From positions 32,442 to 96,441 of the forward strand of contig NZ_JABBNI010000016.1 of NCBI RefSeq assembly GCF_012926525.1: DNA of 64,000 nt, read 5' to 3'. Origin of the DNA: Clostridium muellerianum (GTDB taxonomy: Bacteria; Bacillota; Clostridia; Clostridiales; Clostridiaceae). Positions 26,942 through 36,918 of this stretch are shown in pieces. The position numbers and the translations under genes are program-made. Positions within the stretch are counted from its first letter, which is position 1. Each line of letters starts with the position of its first letter. A model generated the notes under the pieces. It was not told the origin of the DNA and made no database searches. It was given only the letters and a program-made list of their open reading frames with translations.

Positions 26942-27325
26942 TCACCTTTTAGTAATTGGGCATACAACGTAACCTAAAGCATTATGAAAATAATCAACAA
27001 TCTCAGTAATAGCTGCATTTACCTCTGAAAGTTCACCAGTAATAATAAGTGTACCACTAAATCTATCAGCAAAGCCTAAATAAATATTTCCACTCTTCAC
27101 CGCAATATCAGATGCAATAACAGCTGACTCTGGAGGCGTCATATTCATAATGCCAATAGCAGATGAACTATAATCAACATCTGGGTTCAATCCTAATTTT
27201 TGATAAACAATTGGCAGCGGTCCACCAATAATATGTGCTAACGTAATTTCCTTACCTGCAACCGTTTCCTGAACAATACGTACTTGTTCATCATTTTCTG
27301 GAAAAACAGAGTTTTCCTCTTTCAT
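26942..27325 (-). CDS. eutS: EutS/PduU-like microcompartment shell protein, copy 2
   Basis: 127 residues from the ATG at 27325, preceded by GAGGTGG; a GTG three codons upstream overlaps that site. It shares GKEITLAHIIGG and ASDIAVKSGNIYLGFADRFSGTL with copy 1 but has diverged. It is the first gene of the trio. Two paralogs could form mixed hexamers or cap different shells. No enzyme, BMC-P vertex or BMC-H major shell gene is in the window. Confidence 0.9.
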   Translation of the reverse strand: MKEENSVFPENDEQVRIVQETVAGKEITLAHIIGGPLPIVYQKLGLNPDVDYSSSAIGIMNMTPPESAVIASDIAVKSGNIYLGFADRFSGTLIITGELSEVNAAITEIVDYFHNALGYVVCPITKR

Positions 27326-27583
27326 TTGTACCACCTCTATCTATGTCTTCTTCATATTAATAATAAAAAATCTCAATAATTTAATTATAATCCTTACCCT
27401 CTAGGTTAATGTCAACAACCTAATGTGAATTTTTCTATTTAATACATATTAATCCAATACCTTCTAGAATCAACTTTACTTATTGGCTTGTACACCTCTT
27501 TACATCAAAAAATCAGCTTTAATATTTTAAGGAACTTAAATATTATCTTTTTTAACTATTTAGGCATTTGCTATTTAAAATAC

Positions 27584-27613
27584 AAAAACATTCCCCTGAA
27601 AGGGAATGTTTTT
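27584..27613 (-). terminator. Terminator of the MutS-like gene
   Basis: AAAAACATTCCC and GGGAATGTTTTT form a compact hairpin with T runs on both strands. The rest of the 27326-27689 spacer holds no gene. Confidence 0.85.
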
Positions 27614-27689
27614 AAACACTCTACATATTTTTAAAATTGAACTAAACGCAGTAACAACAACCTGCCTATATGGAAATTCAATAAAAACT

Positions 27690-29573
27690 CTATTCAACCT
27701 CATTGTTTTCTTTTATTTCAATTCCAGCTAATTTCATTAAATATAAAGCATTTCTTGTAGGAGAAATTCCAGCTTTCAATTTGTAATCAAAATAAATTTT
27801 ATTATCTCTATAGTACTCAGAGAAATGATAGTTTCTAATTTTTGAATTTTTATCCTTTGCCATTTCACCTAATTCCAGGTCATGAGTGGATATAAATCCC
27901 AAATTTCCAGTTCTGCTTAATTGCTTTACTAAGATCATAGCTCCAGTATGTCTATCCCTTGAGTTAGTTCCTTTAAAAATTTCATCTAATAAAAATAGTA
28001 CTTTTTTACCTTCCTTTGAGGCCTTAACAATATTTTTAATTTTTAATATTTCTGCGTAAAAGGAAGATATACTTTGCCCTAAATTATCACTTGTTCTCAT
28101 ACAACTATAAAGGTCCATAATAGTACAGCAAAATTGATCTGCACATACAGGAGCTCCAGCATATGCCAATATAACATTAATTCCTACAGTTCTCATAAAT
28201 GTACTTTTTCCTGACATGTTAGATCCCGTTATAAGCATAACTTGATATGATTCTTCTACACTTAAATCATTACATACCCTTTTTTCTCCTAAAAGTGGAT
28301 GTCCCATATTTTTTGCTGTAATCATTGATGCTCCAGTTATAATTTCAGGCATACTCCAATGAGGATTGTCATATTTAATATTTGCAATACTGCACAATGC
28401 CTCTAGCTCTCCTATTATGCTAAGCCACTTCTCAAAGTCATTACCCGCTTTTGTCTTCCATCTTTCAATAGAAATGGTCCAGTGATATTCCAACATGAGA
28501 ATTGAATTTAAAATTGGATATAAAGTATTACGTCTACTTACTATAGATTCACAAATCTTAGAAAAAGTATCTATTTGTTTATATGCACTTTTGGCATCAT
28601 TATCACAAAGCATTTTACACAAGTCTATAATGTACTTTGACTTAAATTTATGCTTTTCTATATGCTTAAGCATATTTCTATATGTTTTTATATTATAATT
28701 ATATTTTTCTGCGATAATTAAATTCTTCATCCTATCTTCTCTTTTTATTCTTAAAATAACACATTGAATAAAAATCAAAAAAATAGGAACATAGTATGGA
28801 ATTATATAAAATATTTTTGGTGCACTTCTGCTAGTGTCAAGTAAAACAGCTATGACATAATCAATTATTCTAACTATCAACGTTAAGCTAGTTATCCCAG
28901 TCACCATTGAAAGAACTCTTAAAATCCAAACTTTTTTCTTTTCTAATATATAGTCATTCCTTTCTTTTATCCATGAAAAAAGTTCCTTGGTATCCTGTTT
29001 ATCATTACAAATTATTTTCCCTTCTGCCTCAAGTCTCTGTCTAAAATGTATTTTAGGTCCAAGTTCTATAACTGCGCACTGTCTATTATTTATACTCTGT
29101 TTATCTTCAGGTTTTTCCGTTAATATTTCCTTCAACCTTTGTCTTCCAATATAAGTGCGGCATATATTTATCCATTGAAACAGAGAACCTTTTCCAAAAA
29201 TATCAAGATCGTAGGAATAATTATGATTCTTATCTATAAATTCTTCTCCACTATCCTGAAAGTTTTTCCATTCTCCTTTTAATCTTTTTATTGAAGTTTC
29301 ATTCACTTCCTCTAGTGCAGCTATATATTTCTTTTTATTTTCTATGTTTTTATGCAAATAAGCTAAATAGCAAAACAAAATAATCATAACTAAAACTACA
29401 GAATCAAATAAAAAATATAATTTTACCATGTACATTCTTATTAAAATTACAAGCCCTAGTACAAAAACAGCAAGCCTTAAATTGCTTAAATTATCCATGT
29501 ATTTTTGGTGTTTTTTTAGCAATATGTTATATTTAGCTTTTCTCTTTTCATATTCTTTTAATGGTGATCTCAA
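27690..29573 (-). CDS. Membrane-anchored MutS-family ATPase
   Basis: 627 residues. The C-terminal third is a clear MutS ATPase: P-loop ITGSNMSGKSTFMRT (about 449), LGQSISSFYAEI, Walker B LFLLDEIFKGTNSRDR and the STHDLELG loop. The first 85 residues contain two membrane helices and a second pair lies around 215-275. No mismatch-recognition domain I (Phe-x-Glu) is present. Such membrane MutS homologs are widespread in Firmicutes and Bacteroidetes with unknown role, and are unlikely to act in classical mismatch repair. It is a single-gene unit with a terminator. Confidence 0.85.
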   Translation of the reverse strand: MRSPLKEYEKRKAKYNILLKKHQKYMDNLSNLRLAVFVLGLVILIRMYMVKLYFLFDSVVLVMIILFCYLAYLHKNIENKKKYIAALEEVNETSIKRLKGEWKNFQDSGEEFIDKNHNYSYDLDIFGKGSLFQWINICRTYIGRQRLKEILTEKPEDKQSINNRQCAVIELGPKIHFRQRLEAEGKIICNDKQDTKELFSWIKERNDYILEKKKVWILRVLSMVTGITSLTLIVRIIDYVIAVLLDTSRSAPKIFYIIPYYVPIFLIFIQCVILRIKREDRMKNLIIAEKYNYNIKTYRNMLKHIEKHKFKSKYIIDLCKMLCDNDAKSAYKQIDTFSKICESIVSRRNTLYPILNSILMLEYHWTISIERWKTKAGNDFEKWLSIIGELEALCSIANIKYDNPHWSMPEIITGASMITAKNMGHPLLGEKRVCNDLSVEESYQVMLITGSNMSGKSTFMRTVGINVILAYAGAPVCADQFCCTIMDLYSCMRTSDNLGQSISSFYAEILKIKNIVKASKEGKKVLFLLDEIFKGTNSRDRHTGAMILVKQLSRTGNLGFISTHDLELGEMAKDKNSKIRNYHFSEYYRDNKIYFDYKLKAGISPTRNALYLMKLAGIEIKENNEVE

Positions 29574-29782
29574 CTTATAGTCCTCCTACCTTGTATTATC
29601 ATAAAATTGTTTATTTATGTTCTTCCCACAAACACTCTGTTATCTTCATTTCGGTAAATATAGCCTTAAAAGAATTTTTGCTTTTTTAGAATTAAATTCA
29701 AACATACTAGTCCTCCATAAAAAATCAATTTAATTTTCAATATATTAATTTACTAATTTCCTCCATAATTATTTTCCCAAGC

Positions 29783-30604
29783 TTACTTAAACCTAATAAG
29801 CAAATAATCATCATAGTGCTGAAATCCCAATGCAGTATATGCCTTCACAGCAGGTATATTGTTCTTTCTAGCAGAAAGAGTAGGTATTTTTCCTTTATCA
29901 ATAATTCTCTTACATATTTCAGAAACCACAGCCTTACAATAACCTTTACCTCTCTCAGATTCCAGTGTATAAACACCTCCAATTTGACAAACTTTAGAAG
30001 TATATGTCTGCACACATGCTTGAGCTACCATTTTATCATCATTTTGTACAATAATAAATTCCTCTTCTTCTTCTCTTTGTATTAAAGATTTCTTAATGTC
30101 TTTCCAGTTTATATCTTGTTGAAAACCATTTATATAAGCGTGTAAAATAAAATCAACTACTTTATCACTTTTTACTTTATCTGCATTTATAAATTTTATT
30201 CTATCTAACACAAATGGTTTAAATTTCCTGTTCATAAAATATGAACTTTCATCATATGATTGAACTTCTTTATATTCCTTAATGTTTTCATATAAAGGTT
30301 TTACGATTTTAAACATTCCTAGTAAAAATTCAAATTTTCGCTCTTTCATAAGCTTTGCAAATAAAGGTACAGCTTTCTCTGACTCATAGTGAGGTATACA
30401 ACTTCCTAAATTATAAAAAGGAAGTATTCCTTTAAGTAATTCTCCATCAAAATATCCATAGTAATCTGCACATCTTCTTATATCTTGCCTATTGTCAACA
30501 CCAAATTGTATAATATTTGCATATAAGAATGATGTTTCAATTTCATTTCTTTCAAGATATTCTAATATAATTTTTTTATCATTCTGTGTAAGTAGTCTAA
30601 TCAT
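29783..30604 (-). CDS. GNAT-family N-acetyltransferase (two-domain size)
   Basis: 273 residues from the ATG at 30604. Residues about 165-270 are the GNAT core, with CQIGGVYTLESERGKGYCKAV as the acetyl-CoA-binding loop and NNIPAVKAYTALGF near the end. The N-terminal half is a divergent extension seen in GNATs of this length. The ribosome site is a run of eight G six bases before the ATG, which could slip and alter expression. Substrate unknown. Confidence 0.85.
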   Translation of the reverse strand: MIRLLTQNDKKIILEYLERNEIETSFLYANIIQFGVDNRQDIRRCADYYGYFDGELLKGILPFYNLGSCIPHYESEKAVPLFAKLMKERKFEFLLGMFKIVKPLYENIKEYKEVQSYDESSYFMNRKFKPFVLDRIKFINADKVKSDKVVDFILHAYINGFQQDINWKDIKKSLIQREEEEEFIIVQNDDKMVAQACVQTYTSKVCQIGGVYTLESERGKGYCKAVVSEICKRIIDKGKIPTLSARKNNIPAVKAYTALGFQHYDDYLLIRFK

Positions 30605-30786
30605 TAATACCCCCCCCAATTAAATTGTAGCCATATAACATATTAACTGTAATTTGTTTAATTATATACCATATTATTGAAATTTTTCAAGCATTAATAT
30701 TTATTTAATCAGACAAGTAAAAAACAACTTATACTTGATTTTCAAATTTTTTCACCACCTACTACCAAAAGTTACATTAAGCAACA

Positions 30787-30826
30787 AAGAACGTATATAG
30801 ATTTATACAAATCCATATACGTTCTT
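30787..30826 (-). terminator. Terminator of htpG
   Basis: AAGAACGTATAT and ATATACGTTCTT arms form a long hairpin downstream of the htpG stop. Confidence 0.8.
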
Positions 30827-30904
30827 AAAATTTAAATATAATTTTCTCACCTTGGAATCTATAAGTACTTTATCTATTCTCTAAACCTAGTATATACATA
30901 TGTC

Positions 30905-32794
30905 TTACTTAATTAACTGACATATATCATTTGCAAATTGAACTGGATCTTCTATTGAAAGACCTTCAATCAATAATGCTTGATTATATAGAAGATTTGA
31001 GTACATTTTTACTTTATCCTTATCTTCCTCAAATGCCTTTTTAATAGCAGCAAACATTTCATGATTTGTATTTATTTCTAGAATCTTATCAGCTTTAAGA
31101 TTTGGATTATTGGGCATCATATTAAGTACTTTTTCCATTTCAATAGAAAGTTCACCTTCATTAGCAAGACAAACTGGATGAGTCTTTAATCTCTTTGATG
31201 CTTTAACTTCTTTAACTTTACCACTTAAAGCTTCTTTCATGAAATCAAATAAGTCTTTATTTTCCTGTGTTTCCTTTTCATTTTCTTTTTCATCAGATTC
31301 AATACCTAAATCTCCACTAGAAACAGATTTAAATTGTTTTTCCTTATAATTCATAAGTACTTTAATTGCAAATTCATCAATATCATCAGTGAAGTATAAT
31401 ATTTCAAAACCTTTATCTTTAATTAACTCAGTTTGTGGTAATTTTTCAATCTTTTCTACACTTTCACCAGTTGCATAATATATGAATTTTTGATCTTCCT
31501 TCATACGTGAAACGTACTCATCAAGACTTACAAGCTTCTTCTCTATTGAAGAATAGAACATTAATAAATCCTGAAGCACTTCTTTGTTAGTTCCAAAATC
31601 AGCGTAAACACCATATTTAAGCTGCTTTCCAAAGTTTTTGAAAAATTCATCATACTTTTCACGATCATTTTTAAGCATTAATGAAAGTTCGTTTTTTATT
31701 TTATCCTTTACTTTCTTTGCAATGAATTTAAGTTGTCTATCCTGCTGTAAAAGTTCTCTTGAAATATTTAGAGAAATATCAGCAGAATCAACTAAACCTT
31801 GTACAAAACTAAAGTAATCTGGTAATAAATCCGAACACTTATCCATTATTAAAACGCCATTAGAATAAAGTTCTAAACCTTTTTCAAATTCTTTTGTATA
31901 GAAATCATAAGGTGCTTTAGCTGGAATAAATAATAAAGCATTGTAGCTTGCTAATCCTTCAACACTAGTATGGATTGATTTTAGAGGTTTTTCATAACCA
32001 AAATGCTTATCCATATAGAATTGATCATAATCCTCTTGTTTCAATTCATTTTTATTTTTTCTCCAAATTGGCACCATGCTATTTAGAGTTTCATCTTCAT
32101 AATAGTCTTCATATTCTTTTTTGTCGTCCTCTTTTTCGCTGCCTTCTTTTACCCTATTCTTCTTTACCATCATTTTAATTGGATACTTAATAAAATCAGA
32201 ATACTTCTTAATTAAAGCTTTTAATCTATATTCATCTAAAAATTCATCATAGTTTTCATCCTCAGTACTTGTTTTTATCTTTAATATGATTTCAGTTCCC
32301 ACTGTTTCTTTATCCGTAGGTTCAATATCATAGCCTTCTACACCCTTTGATTCCCACTTATATGCTTCATTTGAATCTACAGAACGGCTTATTACAGTAA
32401 CTTCGTCTGATACCATAAAAGCTGAATAAAAACCAACTCCAAATTGACCTATAATGTCTACGCCTTCTTTTGCTTCATTTTCATTTTTAAATGCTAATGA
32501 ACCACTTTTAGCAATAGTACCAAGGTTATTTTCAAGTTCATCCTTTGTCATACCAATACCTGTGTCAGTAATAGTAAGAGTTCTATTTTCCTTATCTGCA
32601 GTAATTCTAATATAAAAATCATCTTTGTTGAAACTTATATTACTGTCAACAAGTGAACGATAATAACTCTTGTCAATTGCATCACTTGCATTTGATATAA
32701 GTTCTCTTAAAAATATTTCTTTGTTTGTATAAATTGAATTAATCATTAATTCAAGTAGTCTTTGAGACTCTGCTTTAAATTGTTTTGTAGCCAT
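30905..32794 (-). CDS. htpG: HtpG, bacterial Hsp90 chaperone
   Basis: 629 residues, full length. The GHKL ATP site is complete: [22 protein letters not shown] and [11 protein letters not shown]. The middle-domain catalytic arginine lies in [13 protein letters not shown], and a C-terminal dimer domain follows. HtpG is a cytosolic ATP-dependent chaperone induced by stress. AAGGGAAATG precedes the ATG. A CIRCE operator inside a good sigma-A promoter lies about 230 bases upstream, so HrcA repression is likely, but an intervening hairpin makes the leader unusual. Confidence 0.96.
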   Translation of the reverse strand: MATKQFKAESQRLLELMINSIYTNKEIFLRELISNASDAIDKSYYRSLVDSNISFNKDDFYIRITADKENRTLTITDTGIGMTKDELENNLGTIAKSGSLAFKNENEAKEGVDIIGQFGVGFYSAFMVSDEVTVISRSVDSNEAYKWESKGVEGYDIEPTDKETVGTEIILKIKTSTEDENYDEFLDEYRLKALIKKYSDFIKYPIKMMVKKNRVKEGSEKEDDKKEYEDYYEDETLNSMVPIWRKNKNELKQEDYDQFYMDKHFGYEKPLKSIHTSVEGLASYNALLFIPAKAPYDFYTKEFEKGLELYSNGVLIMDKCSDLLPDYFSFVQGLVDSADISLNISRELLQQDRQLKFIAKKVKDKIKNELSLMLKNDREKYDEFFKNFGKQLKYGVYADFGTNKEVLQDLLMFYSSIEKKLVSLDEYVSRMKEDQKFIYYATGESVEKIEKLPQTELIKDKGFEILYFTDDIDEFAIKVLMNYKEKQFKSVSSGDLGIESDEKENEKETQENKDLFDFMKEALSGKVKEVKASKRLKTHPVCLANEGELSIEMEKVLNMMPNNPNLKADKILEINTNHEMFAAIKKAFEEDKDKVKMYSNLLYNQALLIEGLSIEDPVQFANDICQLIK

Positions 32795-32833
32795 TTATAT
32801 CATTTCCCTTCATTGAAATTTTTAACATATTAA

Positions 32834-32860
32834 AACCACACCTATAGAGTAGGTGCGGTT
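32834..32860. terminator. Hairpin in the htpG leader
   Basis: AACCACACCTA pairs with TAGGTGCGGTT around a five-base loop, with T-rich DNA on either side. It lies between the CIRCE promoter and the htpG start, so a minus-strand transcript must read through it. It may be an attenuator or the terminator of a lost gene. Confidence 0.5.
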
Positions 32861-33019
32861 ATTTTTAAATTAATCAAGCCACTTTTCTACTCTTAATCCA
32901 CTATGGTTTTTCAAAATAACAAGCCAAATTGATTAAGAATGCCTACTGTAAATTCCCGATTTTTTTAAATTTCTATTTATTATTGTTCGTTTCTAAAACA
33001 TCTGTTAAAATTATTTTTG

Positions 33020-33078
33020 TTAGCACTCCTTGTTGTTGAGTGCTAACTATATTTTAGCAATTATATTTTTTTTGTCAA
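33020..33078 (-). promoter_or_regulatory. CIRCE operator with sigma-A promoter (HrcA-controlled)
   Basis: TTAGCACTC-N9-GAGTGCTAA (33020-33046) is a perfect CIRCE element. On the minus strand TTGACA (33073-33078) and TAAAAT (33051-33056), 16 bases apart, place the start point in or just before the operator, the classic HrcA-repressed layout. It faces htpG, leaving a leader of about 230-250 bases. Confidence 0.88.
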
Positions 33079-33419
33079 TACATTATTTAAATTTAATTAC
33101 AAATATATTAATTTTCATGAGGTATTTGAATATTACGGTTAAAATTGACTTTTAATGCGGAAATTCTATAACTTTTTTAATAAAAATGGCACTATATTAT
33201 GAAAATTTATAATTTTAATTTTTCAGCATACCATTTATTGTAATTAAAAAAGTTTTTTTCCTCTAAATTCATATAATAAATTATCTACATATTCATTCAT
33301 ATTTATCTTCTTTTGATATCTACTTTACGACACTACTAAATTCATAGAAAGTAAAAAATTTTTTTAAAATGAACTTTTCCCATACCTTAATACTCTTATA
33401 TATAGAATCGAGGTGCTAA
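33079..33419. other. Intergenic upstream of the ECF sigma gene
   Basis: No gene was seen. Near the 3' end, TGAACTTTT at about 33369 is a possible ECF-type -35 that would allow autoregulation, but the matching -10 is not clear. Confidence 0.35.
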
Positions 33420-33935
33420 ATGAATATAGAGATATTAGTTAAAAAGGCAAAGCAAGGTGATAAAGAAGCTTTAGTGCAACTTTTAATGACACAAAAAAAG
33501 GATTTTTATAAATTAGCTTATTTATACATGAAAAACGAACATGATGCCTTAGATGCTATGCAGGACACTATTGTAATCTTATATGAAAATATACACAAAT
33601 TAAAAAATGCTGATGCTTTTTACAGCTGGAGTAAAACAATTCTGGTAAACTGCTGCAAAAAACTTTTAAAAGAAAATAAAAAAATAGTTTCTCTAGATCA
33701 TATTAAAGAAGATTTTTCTGAAGAATGCTTTGATAAGAAAGATGAACAGATTGTACTTAAAAAGCATCTGGCAAATTTAAAGGAAAAATATCAAGAGGTA
33801 CTAAAGCTTCATTACTTTTTAGATTTGGACAACGAAACTATAGCAAAAATAATCAATATACCTGTTGGAACGGTGAAATCCCGTATATTTAATGGTTTAA
33901 AAAAACTTAAGGAAAGCCTTGGAGGTGATGAATAG
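33420..33935 (+). CDS. ECF-family RNA polymerase sigma factor
   Basis: 171 residues. Region 2 is LAYLYMKNEHDALDAMQDTIVILYENIHKL; region 4 is YQEVLKLHYFLDLDNETIAKIINIPVGTVKSRIF. This is the SigV/SigW-like ECF group. GAGGTG precedes the ATG. The stop codon TAG shares a base with the GTG of the next gene, so it is translationally coupled to a DUF4179 membrane protein, the usual anti-sigma partner. The likely role is response to envelope stress. Confidence 0.92.
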   Translation: MNIEILVKKAKQGDKEALVQLLMTQKKDFYKLAYLYMKNEHDALDAMQDTIVILYENIHKLKNADAFYSWSKTILVNCCKKLLKENKKIVSLDHIKEDFSEECFDKKDEQIVLKKHLANLKEKYQEVLKLHYFLDLDNETIAKIINIPVGTVKSRIFNGLKKLKESLGGDE

Positions 33936-35215
33936 TGAATGATATAGAAAAGCTGTTAAAAGAAAATAAATTAAGTTTTGATAGACTAGAAGCTCCAGAA
34001 GCTTTAGAAGATAAATTAAGAACTGCACTTAAAGATAAAAATATAAAAGCCCCTCGCAATAAAATTTTAAAAGTGAAAATTGCTGCTATATTCATTTGTT
34101 TAATATTAGCAGGGTATAATTTTAATACTTTAGCTTACTATTCTGAAAAAATTACAGGTTATGATAAAGTCATGGATACAAATTTAAAAAAACTTAATGA
34201 ATTAGGAAAAGGACAGACTGTAAATAAAAGCTTTATCTTTAAAAACGGATTAATTTTCACCTTAGATGGCATAATGGTGGATGATAATAAACTCTTAGCT
34301 TTTTACACAATAAAAAATTCTAAAGGAAACATTAAAAATTCAGACGTAGCACTAAAACTAAGTGGAAAATTTGGAAGCCATCTATTTACTAATTCTTATG
34401 GAACTATCAATGATACCGAAACAGAAATAAAGTCTACTGCAAATTTTATTCCTCCTTCAATGTTTGACAAAAATCTAACATTAAATATAATTTCTAAAGG
34501 AACTACGGAACTGGGAAAAATTTCATTTACATTAGATAAAAATAAGGCTATGGGGCACAGTATAAAAAAATTTTTAAATAAAAATATAAAAACAACGGAC
34601 ACTAATCTCCGATTACAATATATTTCCGCTTCCCCTACTACTACAGTAGTTAAAGGAAGATTAGACAATATACTAGAAATGGCTATAAAGAGAATTGATG
34701 GTATCACCTTTTTACCTAGCAATTTAGATATAAAACTCATTGCTGATGGAAAAATTATTGAAAATCAGGAATCAGAACTAAATTCAAACATTGATGGGGT
34801 TACTTTTAAATATAATTTTAAGACTTTACCTGATAATTTTAAAAAACTTCAAATTCAATTTTCAAGCCTAACCTCTGAGCACATTATAAATAAAAGCTTT
34901 AAACTAAAAAAAGAATTTCAAAATGAAAGTATTAATGTGGAAAATAGAAACATCAAAATAGAAAAAATTTATAAAGCTGCTGGAAACACTTATATTACAA
35001 TTTCTACAGATCCAGATGTGGTTTTAACAAAAGTAAATTTGATGATAGATGGTAAAACTATTCTCCTTAATAAAACTATTAAAGAAAACAATACTAAAAA
35101 TCCTTATACTAGAACCTTAGAATTTACTGAAACAGGTAGTAACTTAGAACTAAATATCCAACGTATGATTTACAGAACAAATTATAATAAAACTGTAGAT
35201 ATAATTTCAAATTAA
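33935..35215 (+). CDS. DUF4179-type membrane protein, probable anti-sigma factor
   Basis: 426 residues starting at a GTG overlapping the sigma-factor stop. A cytoplasmic N-terminal segment (about 1-45) is followed by one membrane helix (KIAAIFICLILAGYNFN) and a large extracellular part with DUF4179-like (about 65-170) and DUF5643-like (about 215-320) regions, rich in beta strands. The topology fits an anti-sigma factor holding the ECF sigma at the membrane; that function is inferred from context. Confidence 0.8.
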   Translation: MNDIEKLLKENKLSFDRLEAPEALEDKLRTALKDKNIKAPRNKILKVKIAAIFICLILAGYNFNTLAYYSEKITGYDKVMDTNLKKLNELGKGQTVNKSFIFKNGLIFTLDGIMVDDNKLLAFYTIKNSKGNIKNSDVALKLSGKFGSHLFTNSYGTINDTETEIKSTANFIPPSMFDKNLTLNIISKGTTELGKISFTLDKNKAMGHSIKKFLNKNIKTTDTNLRLQYISASPTTTVVKGRLDNILEMAIKRIDGITFLPSNLDIKLIADGKIIENQESELNSNIDGVTFKYNFKTLPDNFKKLQIQFSSLTSEHIINKSFKLKKEFQNESINVENRNIKIEKIYKAAGNTYITISTDPDVVLTKVNLMIDGKTILLNKTIKENNTKNPYTRTLEFTETGSNLELNIQRMIYRTNYNKTVDIISN

Positions 35216-35236
35216 ACAATAAGGATCACTAATTTT

Positions 35237-35270
35237 AAAGCACTTTGGATTAACATTCCAAAGTGCTTTT
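35237..35270 (+). terminator. Bidirectional terminator between sigma operon and efflux operon
   Basis: AAAGCACTTTGG and CCAAAGTGCTTTT arms. It serves the DUF4179 gene and, on the other strand, possibly the MFS operon. Confidence 0.8.
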
Positions 35271-35357
35271 CCCATACTTTTGTCCATATATCCATTTTTG
35301 CCTTAAACCATTCTAAAATAAGCTGAGCAGTAAATAAAACATTTTTTGAAAATTGTT

Positions 35358-36890
35358 TTACATTTTGTTAATTTGTTTTTTTCTTATACCTATAAACATT
35401 AAAGGTATTGTTGCTGCTACAACAATTAATGTTAGCATAAACACATCATCTATTGCCTTCATATAAGATTCTGCATATACATATTTATAAGCTAAGTATA
35501 ATACTCCTGTTTTAGCATTTGCCACTGCTGTGCCCTTTTGCAGTATATAGCTTTGAACTGTATTAGTAAAGTTTGAAGTTACAGGGTTAAAAGGTGTTAA
35601 TTGTTCAGCTAATCTATAGTAGTGTAAACTCTTTCTATTTTGTAAAAATACTGTAAGTATAGTTGTGCTTAATGAACCTGCCACCTGTTTTACTGTATTT
35701 TGGAGAGCTGAAGCTCTACTTATAAGCTCTGGCGGTACCTGTGCCATACTCATAGTAGTTGCAGGCATCATACATAATCCTACACTAGCTCCTCTTATAA
35801 ACAATAAAAATTTAAGTGTTGAATTACTCATATCTGTACTTAAAAAATATAATTCATAAGTTGATATAATCATTAAAACTATACCTACAATAATAAAGGG
35901 TTTACCTCCTATTTTATCTGACATTTTTCCAGCTATAGGCATAGTAATTCCTGAACCTATTGCATAGTACAACATAATAATACCTGATTGCATAGCATTG
36001 AGTCCGGATAGATTTTGCAAAAATAATGGTATAAATACAAGCACCCCATACATAGCAAACACTATTATATTAATTAAAATTGTATTAACTGAATAGGGAA
36101 GTATTTTTAACACCCTTAACTCTAATAGCGGATTTTCTATAGTAAACTCATTAAATATAAATATTGCAAGATTAAAACATCCAAATACGATTAATAATGG
36201 ATATTTTATATCTCCCCAATCTATTTTAGACCATTCACTTACTACATATAAAATACTTATAAGTCCTAATGTAGAAGTTAAAACTCCAATAAAATCTAAC
36301 TTTTTGTCAACTTTTTTTACATCTTCCTTTAATATTGCTATAGCAAGAATTGTTCCTATAATACCAATAGGTACATTAATGTTAAAAATTAAATTCCAGC
36401 TTAAATATTGAACTATATATCCTCCTAAGGTTGGTCCAATAGCAGGAGCTACCATTATTGATATACCATATATACCAGCTGCTAATCCAATTTTTTCTTT
36501 TGGAATTACTTTGTAGAGCGTAGACATGCCAACTGGCATAATCATACCTCCACCTATAGCTTGTAAAATTCTTGCCAGTATTAATACATCTATACTCCAG
36601 GATACTCCGCACAAAAATGAACCTATAGTAAATACTACTATTGCAAATATATATACTTTCTTATAGCCTAAAACCTCTTCTAAATATCCTGTTAAAGGTA
36701 TAACAGCTCCTGCAGCAAGCATATAGCCAGTTAAAACCCATTGACCAGTATCTAAAGAAGTTGAAAAAACAGACATTATTTTAGGCAATGCTATATTTAC
36801 AATACTAGTATCAAGAAATGCCATAAAAGTTCCTATAATGATTACCATTAAACAAAGCCATTTATAAGAAGCTGCTTCTTTCTCTTCCAT
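35358..36890 (-). CDS. DHA2-family (14-TMS) MFS multidrug efflux transporter
   Basis: 510 residues with about 14 helices. Motif A-like LEEVLGYKKVYIF and the DHA2 signature FMAFLDTSIVNIALPKI mark the EmrB/QacA group; motif C is GISIMVAPAIGPTLGGYI. It is the last gene of a three-gene unit behind two HlyD-type adaptors. Together they should pump drugs or toxic compounds across the membrane, induced through the divergent TetR regulator. Confidence 0.92.
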   Translation of the reverse strand: MEEKEAASYKWLCLMVIIIGTFMAFLDTSIVNIALPKIMSVFSTSLDTGQWVLTGYMLAAGAVIPLTGYLEEVLGYKKVYIFAIVVFTIGSFLCGVSWSIDVLILARILQAIGGGMIMPVGMSTLYKVIPKEKIGLAAGIYGISIMVAPAIGPTLGGYIVQYLSWNLIFNINVPIGIIGTILAIAILKEDVKKVDKKLDFIGVLTSTLGLISILYVVSEWSKIDWGDIKYPLLIVFGCFNLAIFIFNEFTIENPLLELRVLKILPYSVNTILINIIVFAMYGVLVFIPLFLQNLSGLNAMQSGIIMLYYAIGSGITMPIAGKMSDKIGGKPFIIVGIVLMIISTYELYFLSTDMSNSTLKFLLFIRGASVGLCMMPATTMSMAQVPPELISRASALQNTVKQVAGSLSTTILTVFLQNRKSLHYYRLAEQLTPFNPVTSNFTNTVQSYILQKGTAVANAKTGVLYLAYKYVYAESYMKAIDDVFMLTLIVVAATIPLMFIGIRKKQINKM

Positions 36891-36918
36891 TTGTAAACAC
36901 CTGACTTTCCAAAAATTA

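Noticed and set aside
25924..27325. Full ethanolamine or propanediol microcompartment operon
   Set aside because: No enzymes, BMC-P or major BMC-H genes are present on either side; only the EutS-EutP-EutS trio exists.
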